A stretch of 46,684 nt of DNA from Bacteroidaceae bacterium (GTDB taxonomy: Bacteria; Bacteroidota; Bacteroidia; Bacteroidales; Bacteroidaceae): NCBI GenBank assembly GCA_017962495.1, contig JAGCVH010000071.1:1-46684 (forward strand), given 5' to 3'. The translations under genes were made by a program, and so were the position numbers. Shown here in pieces: positions 31,028-40,084 of this stretch (positions are counted from its first letter, which is position 1; the number at the start of each line of letters is the position of its first letter). The notes beneath the pieces are model-generated. The model saw nothing but the letters and a program-made list of their open reading frames with translations. It did not search any database and was not told the origin of the DNA.

Positions 31028-31564
31028 AATTATCACCTCGCAGACGGGGATGTCGTGGGGCTCGAAGGGAATGGTGTCGAGGAGTTGGAAGGGGAAGCAG
31101 ATGCCCAGGGTATAGGTATGTGGGAGGCGAGGAAGGAGACGATCGTAATAGCCACGCCCTCGACCCAAACGGTGACCTGTGCGGTCGAATGCCATACCGG
31201 GAATGAGAGCAAGTTCAATCTGCTGGTATTCCTCTAAAGGGAAGTCCTCACCAATGGGTTCGAGGATGTGGAAAGCGCCTTCGCGAAGGTTCTCTTTACC
31301 CCTAAAGTGTTTCAGCACCAGATCATCGCCAACTACCACTGGCAGAAGGACTTGTTTGCCTTCCAGCAATGCTTCATCGAGCAGGGATTGCAGGTCAGGT
31401 TCGTCGGGCAAAGCATGATAGAGTAGGACGGTACGAGCCGACTCCCAACGAGGCATTGCAAGTACCTTCCGACATATTTCGGCGGACCATGTGGGGAAGT
31501 TGGCTTGGTGTTCAGCCTTTCGTCCTCTTATCTTTCTCCTAAGCTCTGTCTTTATATTTACCAT
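31025..31564 (-). CDS. 5-formyltetrahydrofolate cyclo-ligase
   Basis: This 179-residue enzyme uses ATP to convert 5-formyl-THF to 5,10-methenyl-THF, feeding one-carbon units back to the folate pool. The N-terminal basic KTELRRKIRGRK holds the phosphate-binding lysine. The C-terminal GMAFDRTGHRLGRGRGYYDR is the family signature. It lies downstream of metH on the same strand, which fits a folate/methionine link, but a 116-base repeat-filled gap separates them. Confidence 0.93.
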   Translation of the reverse strand: MVNIKTELRRKIRGRKAEHQANFPTWSAEICRKVLAMPRWESARTVLLYHALPDEPDLQSLLDEALLEGKQVLLPVVVGDDLVLKHFRGKENLREGAFHILEPIGEDFPLEEYQQIELALIPGMAFDRTGHRLGRGRGYYDRLLPRLPHTYTLGICFPFQLLDTIPFEPHDIPVCEVII

Positions 31565-31638
31565 TTACAATGTACAAAGTACAATTTGACCATTTGATTT
31601 ATTTACAATTTATTTACCCTCTCAGCGTCTATAGTAAA

Positions 31639-31680
31639 GCCCTCGCCCCAACGGGGAGAGCGGGGAGAGGGGCTAATTGA
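31639..31680. repeat. GC-rich palindromic repeat between metH and the cyclo-ligase
   Basis: CCCTCGCCCCAACGGGGAG followed by AGCGGGGAGAGGGG folds on itself and belongs to the family seen in ygiQ. It ends one base before the metH stop codon. Confidence 0.5.
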
Positions 31681-34416
31681 TTAGAATAGCTTGGGTTTGC
31701 GACGACGAGCCTCATCGAGTGTAAGGATGTCACTTTCCTCTCTAGTGTTCTGCTGTCGCAGGTGTTCCTGTTCCGCCTTGAGAGAGTGCAACGCCTCGAC
31801 ACGGGTCTCAGGGGCAAGAAAACGAGCCGCCTGTGGAGCATTCTGACTGGCATCCTTTACCCAGATAACAGGACCTTCATAGACGGGCGCTATCTTCAAT
31901 GCCGTGTGAAGCGGACTGGTGGTGGCGCCGCCTATCATGACAGGTATGGAAATCCCTGCCTCGCGCAACTGACTGACGACGCGTATCATCTCCTCGAGCG
32001 AAGGGGTGATAAGGCCCGAAAGACCAATGACATCGGGATGAACCTCAAGCGCCTTTCGCACAATGTCTTCGGCAGGCACCATCACGCCCATGTCGATGAT
32101 TTCGTAGCCGTTGCAAGCCATTACGACACTGACGATGTTTTTACCGATGTCATGAACGTCGCCCTTCACCGTAGCCAATAAAACACGCCCCGCAGACTTA
32201 ACACCCTCTCCTTTAGAGAGGGCTGGGGAGAGATAACTCACCGCCTGTTTCATAGTGCGAGCCGTCTTGACCACCTGGGGGAGGAACATCTTTCCCTCGC
32301 CAAAGAGTTGACCAACGAGGTTCATACCCTGCATGAGTGGACCTTCGATGATGCTGACTGCATCGGGATAGGTCTGCAAGGCCTCGGCTAGGTCGGCCTC
32401 CAGATTGTCACTGTTACCACGACGCAAAGACTCGATTAGGCGCTGGGAGACTGGGAGGATTGCTGGTTTGTGGGATGCGACGGAGTTATCGGAGTATTCT
32501 GAATGGTCGAAGTTATCTGAGGCAAAGGCTATCAGCCTTTCGCTTGCCTCTGCTGACGGACGGAGGATAACAGCCTCGAGCATCTGCAGAAGGTCGGCAG
32601 AAATGTCGCTGTACATCACCTTGGAAGCAGGGTTCATGATAGCCATGTCCATCCCATGCTGACGAGCATGATAGAGGAAAACCGCATGCATGGCTTCGCG
32701 CAGGAAGTTGTTGCCTCGGAAGGCAAAGGAAAGGTTGCTGATGCCTCCACTGATATGTACGAGAGGCATGTGTTGGCGAATCCAGTCGATGGTGCGAATG
32801 AAGTCGAGGGCGTATGTATCGTGTTCGGGAATACCCGTACAGATGGCTAAGACATTGGGGTCGAAGATGATGTCGCAGGCATTGAAGTCTGCCTGTTCAG
32901 TAAGTAAACGATATGAGCGCTCGCAAACGGCTATGCGCCGTTCGTAGGTAGTGGCCTGTCCTTCCTCGTCGAAGAGCATCACAACGACTGCCGCCCCCAA
33001 ACGCTTTAACTCGCGGGCATGGGCAAGGAACACCTCTTCACCCTCCTTCAGCGAAATGCTGTTGACAATAGACTTGCCTTGCAAACACTTCAAAGCCGCG
33101 CGTATGACCTCCCAGTTGCTGGAGTCTATCATCACAGGAACCCGAGCGATTTCGGGGTCGCTTGTAAGCAGGTTAAGGAAGGTGGTCATCTCATGACGAG
33201 CATCCAAGAGTCCGTCGTCCATGTTGATGTCGAGGACCATAGCACCTGCATCGACCTGCTGGCGAGCAATGGAGAGTGCCTCGTCATAATTCTTCTCATT
33301 GATGAGCCGCAGGAACTTGCGACTGCCTGCCACATTGCATCGTTCTCCAACATTGATGAAGCCAACCTCGGGAGTGAGCACAAGAGGCTCTAAACCGCTG
33401 AGGCAAAGCATAGGCTTTGCCAGTTCTGAGTGCAGAGTTCTGGGTTTTGAGTTATCTTTGCACTTTGAATTATGAACTGGCGAAACCTTTGAACTGGAAT
33501 TAGCCAATCTGGCTAGTTCCCTGATGTGTGCAGTTGTCGTGCCACAACAGCCTCCAATGATGTTAACCAGACCTTCATCGACGAAATGACGAACCTCCTC
33601 GAGCATCATCTCAGGTGTCTGGTCGTACTCTCCAAAGACATTGGGCAAACCGGCATTGGGGTAAGCACTGATGTAGAAAGGAGAGAGGCGAGCCAACGTG
33701 CGAAGATTGGGCAGCATGTCACGAGCACCAAACGAACAGTTGAAACCAACACTAAGAACAGGAGCATGGGAGATGCTGATGAGAAATGCCTCGATGGTCT
33801 GCCCCGTTAGCAGGCGACCCGATTTGTCGCTAATGGTCACGCTGAGCATCAGGGGGACACGACGTCCCACCTTCTTCATAGCCTCCTCTGCCGCATAAAT
33901 ACCAGCTTTGGCGTTAAGTGTGTCGAATATGGTCTCCATCAGCAGGGCATCTACCCCACCCTCTATGAGTGCCTCCATTTGCTCGATATAAGCTTCAGAA
34001 AGTTCATCGAAGGTGATGGCTCGCAAGCCTGGGTTCTCGACATCAGGACTTAGCGAACAGCTCTTGCTCGTAGGACCAACACTTCCGAGGACGAAGCGAG
34101 GTTTGTCTGGTGTCGAGTATTTGTCGGCGGCTTCGCGTGCAATACGTACTGCAGCCAGGTTGATATCGCGGACCAGATGTTCGCTGTGATAATCGGCGAG
34201 AGAGATGCGTTGGGCGTTAAAGGTGCAGGTAGTGATGAGGTCTGCTCCTGCCTCGAGGTATTGTTCGTGAATGTTGCGAATGATGTCGGAGTCAGTCAGG
34301 CATAGCAAGTCGCCCAGCCCTTTCCCCTTAGGAATCATCGTTCCCATTGCACCGTCGAGGCAAAGTATTCGCTTTTCCAGTTCAGAGTGCAACCTTTTAC
34401 CTACCATACCTTTCAA
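31681..34416 (-). CDS. metH: Cobalamin-dependent methionine synthase without reactivation domain
   Basis: This enzyme transfers the methyl group of 5-methyl-THF to homocysteine through B12. The 911 residues hold three of four MetH modules: the homocysteine/Zn barrel ([23 protein letters not shown]), the folate barrel ([20 protein letters not shown]), and the B12 module with DVHDIG ([13 protein letters not shown]). The C-terminal SAM-dependent reactivation domain is absent; the protein ends KLF. Residues about 729-737 (SPALSKGEG) are encoded by a palindromic repeat (32205-32234). The linker after the first barrel is low-complexity and repeat-like. It starts 5 bases after smpB. Confidence 0.94.
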   Translation of the reverse strand: MKGMVGKRLHSELEKRILCLDGAMGTMIPKGKGLGDLLCLTDSDIIRNIHEQYLEAGADLITTCTFNAQRISLADYHSEHLVRDINLAAVRIAREAADKYSTPDKPRFVLGSVGPTSKSCSLSPDVENPGLRAITFDELSEAYIEQMEALIEGGVDALLMETIFDTLNAKAGIYAAEEAMKKVGRRVPLMLSVTISDKSGRLLTGQTIEAFLISISHAPVLSVGFNCSFGARDMLPNLRTLARLSPFYISAYPNAGLPNVFGEYDQTPEMMLEEVRHFVDEGLVNIIGGCCGTTTAHIRELARLANSSSKVSPVHNSKCKDNSKPRTLHSELAKPMLCLSGLEPLVLTPEVGFINVGERCNVAGSRKFLRLINEKNYDEALSIARQQVDAGAMVLDINMDDGLLDARHEMTTFLNLLTSDPEIARVPVMIDSSNWEVIRAALKCLQGKSIVNSISLKEGEEVFLAHARELKRLGAAVVVMLFDEEGQATTYERRIAVCERSYRLLTEQADFNACDIIFDPNVLAICTGIPEHDTYALDFIRTIDWIRQHMPLVHISGGISNLSFAFRGNNFLREAMHAVFLYHARQHGMDMAIMNPASKVMYSDISADLLQMLEAVILRPSAEASERLIAFASDNFDHSEYSDNSVASHKPAILPVSQRLIESLRRGNSDNLEADLAEALQTYPDAVSIIEGPLMQGMNLVGQLFGEGKMFLPQVVKTARTMKQAVSYLSPALSKGEGVKSAGRVLLATVKGDVHDIGKNIVSVVMACNGYEIIDMGVMVPAEDIVRKALEVHPDVIGLSGLITPSLEEMIRVVSQLREAGISIPVMIGGATTSPLHTALKIAPVYEGPVIWVKDASQNAPQAARFLAPETRVEALHSLKAEQEHLRQQNTREESDILTLDEARRRKPKLF
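32205..32234. repeat. Palindromic repeat inserted in the metH frame
   Basis: CCCTCTCCTTTAGAGAGGG is the palindromic core. It codes for the SPALSKGEG linker just before the B12 domain and belongs to the same family as the repeat in ygiQ. Confidence 0.6.
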
Positions 34417-34421
34417 ACAAT

Positions 34422-34895
34422 TTAATAGTTTTTCTTAAAGCTTCTGGAAATTTCCCTCCTGTCTTCCTTTTCCTTCAATGTCTCGCGCTTGTCGTATTCC
34501 TTCTTACCGCGAGCTATAGAGATGTCAAGCTTGGCACGTCCGTTTTCGTCTATATATAATAAGGTAGGCACAAGGGTGAAACCTGGTGCCTTGAGCGATG
34601 AAGCAATCTTGCGAATCTCACGGCGATTGAGCAGAAGCTTACGGTCGCGACGCTCTACGTGGTTGTTGTAAGACCCATGTTCGTAATGAGCAACGTACAT
34701 GTTCTTGACCCACACCTCGCCTTGAATGATGACACAGTAGGTATCGACGAGACTTGCCTTACCTGCTCGGATGCTCTTAATCTCCGTGCCTGTCAGGACA
34801 ATGCCCGCCGTGTAATCGTCCAACAAGAGGTAGTCGAATGCTGCCCGCTTGTTCTTGATGTTCACCTTGCTTACAAATGCCTTCTTCTCCGCCAT
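34422..34895 (-). CDS. smpB: SsrA-binding protein SmpB
   Basis: This 157-residue protein brings tmRNA to stalled ribosomes. The OB-fold motifs [35 protein letters not shown] and the basic C-terminal tail [20 protein letters not shown] are all present. ATG 34895 is preferred to an in-frame TTG at 34904, which would overlap the upstream stop codon. It is the middle gene of a DMP19-smpB-metH transcription unit. Confidence 0.96.
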   Translation of the reverse strand: MAEKKAFVSKVNIKNKRAAFDYLLLDDYTAGIVLTGTEIKSIRAGKASLVDTYCVIIQGEVWVKNMYVAHYEHGSYNNHVERRDRKLLLNRREIRKIASSLKAPGFTLVPTLLYIDENGRAKLDISIARGKKEYDKRETLKEKEDRREISRSFKKNY

Positions 34896-34900
34896 ATCAC

Positions 34901-35404
34901 TCAATTCTCAACTATCGCGAATCCACTCATGTTTTCGTCGATATAATGCGCCACGATGCTAGTTACCTCAGGTTCCATCTCGATGAAGGAATCGTCCAAC
35001 TCGTCGAATTCCTCGAATTGCTCGTACAAGGCCATGAACTCCTCGTCGGTGCAATCCTGCGTCAAAGGTTCGGCATACTTCTCATAAAGTCGGCGTCCGT
35101 CGTAGATGAGGTTGCACATCTCCTTTGCTCCCCACATGCGCATGGCTTTGGCAAAGGGATTGAGAAAGATGAAGGGACCATACCCGTTGTGGATGAGCTG
35201 GATGAAACCACCCTCCATCACCTCGTTACGTACAATCTGATAGGCCAACAGCGTTATCTGGTCGGCTGAGAGTTGCTGCATCGTCTCCGCAGTCAGTTCA
35301 CCGCCAACGGCTTGCAGAATGCGGTCACAAAAGAGATCCATAAAAGCCTCGTTGCCACCTTGAGCCGCACGAACTATATCATTTTCAAGTATCTTAACTT
35401 CCAT
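34901..35404 (-). CDS. DMP19/DUF4375 family protein
   Basis: This 167-residue acidic protein resembles the DMP19 (DUF4375) family: [24 protein letters not shown] is the family core and the C-terminal third is very acidic ([19 protein letters not shown]). In Neisseria DMP19 mimics DNA and binds a repressor, but the role here is unknown. ATG 35404 stands 8 bases after the -7 box (35413-35420), giving a nearly leaderless mRNA; a longer start at 35425 would lie in the promoter. Confidence 0.82.
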   Translation of the reverse strand: MEVKILENDIVRAAQGGNEAFMDLFCDRILQAVGGELTAETMQQLSADQITLLAYQIVRNEVMEGGFIQLIHNGYGPFIFLNPFAKAMRMWGAKEMCNLIYDGRRLYEKYAEPLTQDCTDEEFMALYEQFEEFDELDDSFIEMEPEVTSIVAHYIDENMSGFAIVEN

Positions 35405-35412
35405 AGCAGGTG

Positions 35413-35444
35413 CAAAAGTACACATAAATTACGAATTACGAATT
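35413..35444 (-). promoter_or_regulatory. Heptad-repeat promoter of the DMP19-smpB-metH unit
   Basis: On the minus strand TACTTTTG (35413-35420) is 20 bases from AATT at 35441-35444, within three AATTACG heptads. The geometry equals one half of the modules at 21334 and 27008. The right half is degenerate and has no outward -7 box. Confidence 0.65.
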
Positions 35445-35474
35445 ACGAAACACAAAAATAAAATTAAAAAAATG

Positions 35475-35506
35475 TTAGGATATATAATATATTTTAGGTA
35501 TTTTTG
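35475..35506 (+). promoter_or_regulatory. Promoter of the GGGtGRT pair
   Basis: TTAG at 35475-35478 (one base off), a 20-base spacer, TATTTTTG at 35499-35506, about 43 bases before the start. Confidence 0.6.
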
Positions 35507-35549
35507 CGAAGAAAATATAGTTACTACAACTTATTAACAAGTAATTTTT

Positions 35550-36251
35550 ATGGTTTACAGTAAAGAAGTACAGAACATGTGTTGCGTGGCCAAAGGCCCC
35601 AACCATGGTCCCGCTCCCATCCCAGAGGAAGGCAAGTGGGTACAAGCAAAAGAGATTAAGGACATCAGCGGCCTGACTCACGGCATTGGTTGGTGTGCTC
35701 CTCAACAGGGTGCTTGCAAGTTAACCCTGAACGTGAAGGATGGTATCATCGAGGAAGCACTCATTGAGACCATTGGTTGCTCGGGTATGACCCACAGCGC
35801 TGCTATGGCCAGTGAAATCCTGCCTGGAAAGACATTGCTCGAAGCCCTGAACACCGACCTCGTATGCGACGCCATCAACACCGCCATGCGTGAGTTGTTC
35901 CTGCAGATTGTCTATGGCCGCACACAGAGTGCATTCTCTGAGGGTGGTCTTATGGTAGGTGCAGGTCTCGAAGACTTGGGCAAGGGCCTCATCTCGCAAA
36001 TGGGTACTCTCTATGGTACAAAGGTTAAGGGTACACGCTACCTGCAACTGACTGAAGGCTACATCACAAAGATGTTCCTCGACGAGGACGACCAGGTTTG
36101 CGGATACGAATTCGTTCACATGGGTAAGTTCATGGACGCTATCAAGAAAGGTGTTCCTGCCGACGAAGCCCTGAAGAGTGTTACAGGCACATACGGTCGC
36201 ACAAAGCCCGAGGACGGTGCCGTTAAGAGTATTGATCCACGTAAAGAATAA
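35550..36251 (+). CDS. NifU-like iron-sulfur scaffold family protein
   Basis: This 233-residue cytoplasmic protein belongs to the iron-sulfur scaffold-like family that accompanies GGGtGRT proteins. An IscU/NifU-like core can be seen: GWCAPQQGACKLTLNVKDGIIEEALIE region, IGCSGMTHSAAMASEI, and a later AFSEGGLMVGAG. The cysteines CCVA, GWCAP, GAC and GCSG could hold a cluster. It is followed after 12 bases by the GGGtGRT gene, with the only clear Shine-Dalgarno-like AAGGAGG (36250-36256) of the window between them. The biochemical role of the pair is unknown. Confidence 0.85.
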   Translation: MVYSKEVQNMCCVAKGPNHGPAPIPEEGKWVQAKEIKDISGLTHGIGWCAPQQGACKLTLNVKDGIIEEALIETIGCSGMTHSAAMASEILPGKTLLEALNTDLVCDAINTAMRELFLQIVYGRTQSAFSEGGLMVGAGLEDLGKGLISQMGTLYGTKVKGTRYLQLTEGYITKMFLDEDDQVCGYEFVHMGKFMDAIKKGVPADEALKSVTGTYGRTKPEDGAVKSIDPRKE

Positions 36252-36263
36252 GGAGGAACTGCT

Positions 36264-37283
36264 ATGATACGTGAAGTAAAATTTGAAAGCCAAGACCGTC
36301 GCATCAAGCAGATTCTTGCTTGTCTGAATAAGCACGGCATCGCTTCCATCGAGGAAGCCAACCAGATTTGTGAAGCCGCAGGCCTTGACCCCTACAAGAC
36401 TTGTGAGGAGACCCAAATGATCTGCTTCGAGAATGCCAAGTGGGCATACGTTGTAGGTTCCGCTATCGCACTGAAAGAAAAGGCTAAGAACGCCGTAGAA
36501 GCCGCCAACTACATTGGTGAGGGTCTGCAGGCATTCTGCATCCCTGGCTCTGTTGCCGACGACCGCAAGGTGGGTATCGGCCATGGTGAACTGGCTGCTC
36601 GTCTGCTCACTCCCGAAACCAAGTGCTTCGCCTTCTTGGCTGGCCACGAGAGCTTTGCTGCAGCAGAAGGTGCTATCAAGATTGCACAGATGGCTAACAA
36701 GTCGAGACCAGCCGACAAGCCCCTGCGTTGCATCCTCAACGGTCTGGGTAAGGACGCTGCTATGATCATCAGCCGCATCAACGGTTTCACCTATGTGCAG
36801 ACACAGTTCGACTATTTCACTGGTGAACTGAAAGAAGTTAAGCGCATTGCTTACTCTAAGGGTCCCCGTGCAGCAGTGAACTGCTATGGTGCCGACGATG
36901 TTCGTGAAGGTGTTGCCATCCTGTGGAAGGAAGATGTTGATGTCAGCATCACTGGTAACTCTACCAACCCCACTCGTTTCCAGCACCCCGTTGCAGGAAC
37001 CTATAAGAAAGAGCGCATTCGTGCCGGCAAGCCCTACTTCTCAGTAGCTTCTGGTGGTGGTACTGGTCGCACGCTGCATCCCGACAACATGGCTGCAGGT
37101 CCCGCTTCTTACGGCATGACCGACACACTGGGCCGTATGCACAGCGATGCTCAGTTCGCAGGTTCCAGCTCAGTGCCTGCTCACGTTGAGATGATGGGCT
37201 TCCTGGGCATTGGTAACAACCCCATGGTTGGTTGCTCTGTAGCTTGTGCCGTTAATGTTGACTTGGCTCTGAACCACAAGTAA
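36264..37283 (+). CDS. GGGtGRT protein
   Basis: This 339-residue cytoplasmic protein is named after its motif, here ASGGGTGRTLHPDN near residue 262. It also has GLGKDAAMIISRINGF and C-terminal NPMVGCSVACAVNV, with cysteines that could bind metal. Codon choice in both genes of the pair is noticeably more biased than in neighbours (for example GGT and GCT use), as in highly expressed genes. No function is known to me; an iron-sulfur or redox role is suggested only by the partner. Confidence 0.9.
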   Translation: MIREVKFESQDRRIKQILACLNKHGIASIEEANQICEAAGLDPYKTCEETQMICFENAKWAYVVGSAIALKEKAKNAVEAANYIGEGLQAFCIPGSVADDRKVGIGHGELAARLLTPETKCFAFLAGHESFAAAEGAIKIAQMANKSRPADKPLRCILNGLGKDAAMIISRINGFTYVQTQFDYFTGELKEVKRIAYSKGPRAAVNCYGADDVREGVAILWKEDVDVSITGNSTNPTRFQHPVAGTYKKERIRAGKPYFSVASGGGTGRTLHPDNMAAGPASYGMTDTLGRMHSDAQFAGSSSVPAHVEMMGFLGIGNNPMVGCSVACAVNVDLALNHK

Positions 37284-37318
37284 TTGAGATTCGAGACCAA
37301 CACACAGTAACTCTGTCG

Positions 37319-37365
37319 AAGCCTCCTGTGAATCTTCGGAGTCGCAGGGGGCTTTACTTTTTTAG
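37319..37365 (+). terminator. Terminator of the GGGtGRT operon
   Basis: AAGCCTCCTG at 37319-37328 pairs with CAGGGGGCTT at 37345-37354 (one G-T), followed by ACTTTTTTT. Confidence 0.85.
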
Positions 37366-37392
37366 AAACGATTAACATTAAATCATCTACTT

Positions 37393-38481
37393 ATGAAGAA
37401 AGAATCTTTCCTCACTATCATTGTTGCGGCAATGGTGATTGCGCTCACGGGCTGTAGCAAAGGATATAGAATAGAAGGAACTATCGAAGGTGCGAATGAT
37501 GGCGACACCGTTGCTATTATGACTTTTGACGGGAAGGGACTGGACACGTTGCACCTGGCCATCGTGAAGGACGGCAAGTTTGAAGCGGCAGGAAGCGTGG
37601 ACAGCATCACCAATGCAATTGCCGACTATAAGGGACAAGCCAGTACGCAATTCTTCCTGGAGAATGCAGACATTAAACTCGAGGCAGATGCCAACGAAGG
37701 GACAATGGCCGCACGAGGCACTCTCATCAATGACCGCAACACAGAGTTGTACGACAAGATGCTGGCGTTGAACAAGGAGATGTCGGAACTGTTCGAGAAG
37801 GCAAACGACAACATGACAGAGGCGGAACAAGAGACTCTGCAGAAGAAGGCTCAGGAGTACAGCGGAAAGATGGAGAATACCATGAAGCAATTCATCCGCG
37901 ACAACGTGTCAAATTATGCTGGTCAGTTCTATCTTGCAAACTATGCCTCGGACTTTGGCGATGAGTTCATCAACGAGATGTTGGCAGCTGTACCTGAGAA
38001 GGACAAGAACTCCTATGCCTTGAAACAATTGCAGAAAGACATGGAGGCCAAAGGCGTAACTGCTATTGGTAAAGAGTTTACGGACTTTAGTGCTTCCACC
38101 CCCGACGGTGAGACTCTGGCTCTAAGCGATGTGGCAAAGGAGGCAAAGGTGCTGATGATTGACTTCTGGGCATCGTGGTGTGGTCCCTGTCGTAGTGAAA
38201 TGCCTAATGTAAAGGAAGTTTACGAGCGTTTCCACGACCAAGGTTTTGAGATTCTCGGCGTAAGCCTCGACGATGATGCGTCTGAATGGAAGAAGGCTAT
38301 CGAGGAACTGGGAATGGCTTGGCCTCAAGTCTCCGACCTCGGTGGATGGCAGTCGAAGCCTGCTGGCATCTATGCCATTCAGGCTATCCCTGCAACCGTG
38401 TTCATCAAGGATGGCAAGATTGTTGCTCGCGACGTTCGTGGCGAAGACCTTGCACCTAAGGTTGAAGAGTTGCTGAAATAA
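37393..38481 (+). CDS. TlpA-family thioredoxin lipoprotein (WCGPC)
   Basis: This 362-residue lipoprotein has a signal with lipobox LTGC (Cys19). A DUF4369 domain (about 25-110; YRIEGTIEGANDGDTVAI), a helical middle (about 115-220) and a TlpA thioredoxin domain with WCGPC and the cis-Pro segment AIQAIPATVFIKDG follow. It is predicted to be a membrane-anchored periplasmic thiol-disulfide oxidoreductase. Its architecture parallels the protein at 29695, but that one is not lipidated and has CGWC. It stands alone between two terminators. Confidence 0.92.
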   Translation: MKKESFLTIIVAAMVIALTGCSKGYRIEGTIEGANDGDTVAIMTFDGKGLDTLHLAIVKDGKFEAAGSVDSITNAIADYKGQASTQFFLENADIKLEADANEGTMAARGTLINDRNTELYDKMLALNKEMSELFEKANDNMTEAEQETLQKKAQEYSGKMENTMKQFIRDNVSNYAGQFYLANYASDFGDEFINEMLAAVPEKDKNSYALKQLQKDMEAKGVTAIGKEFTDFSASTPDGETLALSDVAKEAKVLMIDFWASWCGPCRSEMPNVKEVYERFHDQGFEILGVSLDDDASEWKKAIEELGMAWPQVSDLGGWQSKPAGIYAIQAIPATVFIKDGKIVARDVRGEDLAPKVEELLK

Positions 38482-38504
38482 CTTGCACTCCACTCCTATC
38501 ATCA

Positions 38505-38542
38505 ATAAGGGCACCGCTTTACTGCGATGCCCTTATCTATTT
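38505..38542. terminator. Terminator between converging genes
   Basis: ATAAGGGCA at 38505-38513 pairs with TGCCCTTAT at 38528-38536, with an inner CGC/GCG stem. Confidence 0.75.
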
Positions 38543-38556
38543 AGAATCATAAATAA

Positions 38557-40056
38557 TTACTTCTTCGCGGCAGGCTTCTTTGCAGGAGCCTTTTTCTTTG
38601 GTTCGGCCTTCTTGGCGGATGCCTTCTCTGCTATTGTTGGCTTTGCAGGTTCTTTCTTAGCTGGTGCCTTTTTCTCAACCTTCTTGACAGGGGCTTTCTT
38701 CACCTCGCGCTTGGGCTCTTCGGCAATCTTCTTAACAGGTTCCGCAACATCAGGTGCAGGCTCGTACTTCTCAAGACGAGCACGCAGACGACTAATCTCC
38801 TTGTCCTTAACACTGATTTCCTCACCCTGGTTGTGGATGGTGGTGTAAAGGGCATTGAGTTCATCGCTTTCTACTTCCATGGGGAAGAGATCCTGTACAC
38901 GCTTGATAAAGTCGCCGAGGATGTTCATGTAGTTGGTGAAGGCATCGTAAGGCGAATCATAGAAACTGCGGAACATGCCAACGGATGCAGGCTTCGTTGT
39001 CATATAGCGGAAGTTGTTGGAAGCCTGTATGCGATCCCAGTCTTGTTTAATACGACGGTCCTTGCAAGCAAGGATGCGGTCGGCCTCTTGATAGAGCTTC
39101 TGGAAGGCTTCACGCTGCATTCCGTTACCAAGCCAGCAAGAGGTATCGCGCTCTTCATCGTTCCACGATACGGGATAAGCAACCTCCATTGGGCTTACGC
39201 TCTTGGTCTTTCCAATGATTTCGCTTGGTGTGGCAAATACTATGCCACGTTGCTTAGCCACAGCGGGCAGTGCTTTCAGAAACTCGAGGATATTGCTCGA
39301 CAGGGGTTGGAAGATACCGAGAGCACAGAGTTCCATGAAGATGTTGATGACTTGCTCATCGTCGGGAAGCTGGGCAATCCAATCTACATACTTATCGGCA
39401 AAGAGAGGATATTCGTTCCACGAAGAATCATTGAAACGCAGGGAGATATCGTCCGATAGCTTATAGTCGCGCAAAAGAAGCTTTACACTCGGGTCAATGG
39501 CGCAATGATAGAGGAAGTGAGGGCTTTTCCAACCAAGTATGTGCTTGGCACCTTCGGCAATCATACCCTTGAATCCCATGCGACCTGCCAACGCACCTAT
39601 TTCATCGGAGTAGATGAGAGAGGAGTTGCGGAGCACTTTGGGAGTGTGGCCGAACATTTCCTTAATCTTCTTGGCTTGGCGCTTGGTTTCCTCAACAAAG
39701 ACTTCTTCATTGATAAGCGAAGACAGGCCGTGGCTATAGGGTTCGGCAAGGAACTCTACACATCCCGTCTCGGCAAGTTGTTGCAGAAGTTCGATAACTT
39801 CTGGTGCATAGACTTCAAGTAACTCAATGGCGACGCCTGAGAGGGAGAAGGCTACTTTGAACTGTTTGCCATAGAGCTGAGCCATCTCGAGCATAGTAGT
39901 CAGGGCGGGGATGTAGCTCTTCTGTGCAGTTTCGGAGATGGAGCGTTCGTTCTCGTAATCGTCATAATAGTAATGGTCAGTTCCGATTTCGAAGAAGCGA
40001 TAACGCTTGAGTTGCACCGGTTGGTGAATCTCGAAATATAAACAAATGGTTTTCAT
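38557..40056 (-). CDS. GH57 family glucan enzyme with Lys/Ala/Pro-rich tail
   Basis: This cytoplasmic protein of glycoside hydrolase family 57 acts on alpha-glucans (amylase or branching type). The 499 residues start with MKTICLYFEIHQP, the first GH57 motif, and include VEFLAEPYSHG and VLRNSSLIYSDEI. Residues 1-410 are the barrel, then a short coiled coil (NALYTTIHNQGEEISVKDKE). The last 65 residues are histone H1-like (KKAPVKKVEKK, KKAPAKKPAAKK). The tail is not needed for the fold and may bind polyanions; this is inference. It is the last gene of the glycogen operon. Confidence 0.88.
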   Translation of the reverse strand: MKTICLYFEIHQPVQLKRYRFFEIGTDHYYYDDYENERSISETAQKSYIPALTTMLEMAQLYGKQFKVAFSLSGVAIELLEVYAPEVIELLQQLAETGCVEFLAEPYSHGLSSLINEEVFVEETKRQAKKIKEMFGHTPKVLRNSSLIYSDEIGALAGRMGFKGMIAEGAKHILGWKSPHFLYHCAIDPSVKLLLRDYKLSDDISLRFNDSSWNEYPLFADKYVDWIAQLPDDEQVINIFMELCALGIFQPLSSNILEFLKALPAVAKQRGIVFATPSEIIGKTKSVSPMEVAYPVSWNDEERDTSCWLGNGMQREAFQKLYQEADRILACKDRRIKQDWDRIQASNNFRYMTTKPASVGMFRSFYDSPYDAFTNYMNILGDFIKRVQDLFPMEVESDELNALYTTIHNQGEEISVKDKEISRLRARLEKYEPAPDVAEPVKKIAEEPKREVKKAPVKKVEKKAPAKKEPAKPTIAEKASAKKAEPKKKAPAKKPAAKK

Positions 40057-40084
40057 ATCATTTTATTTTTTAATTTTTATTTAC

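Noticed and set aside
33453-33460. TATCTTTG on the plus strand inside metH
   Set aside because: No TTTG stands 19-21 bases upstream and no plus-strand gene follows. It is better explained as part of a repeat-derived linker.
34901-35425. Longer starts for the DMP19 gene (35425), rarA (21346), recF (27005) and the glycosyltransferase (21366)
   Set aside because: Each longer start would lie within or upstream of the promoter -7 box, and the extra residues are translated repeat rather than family sequence.
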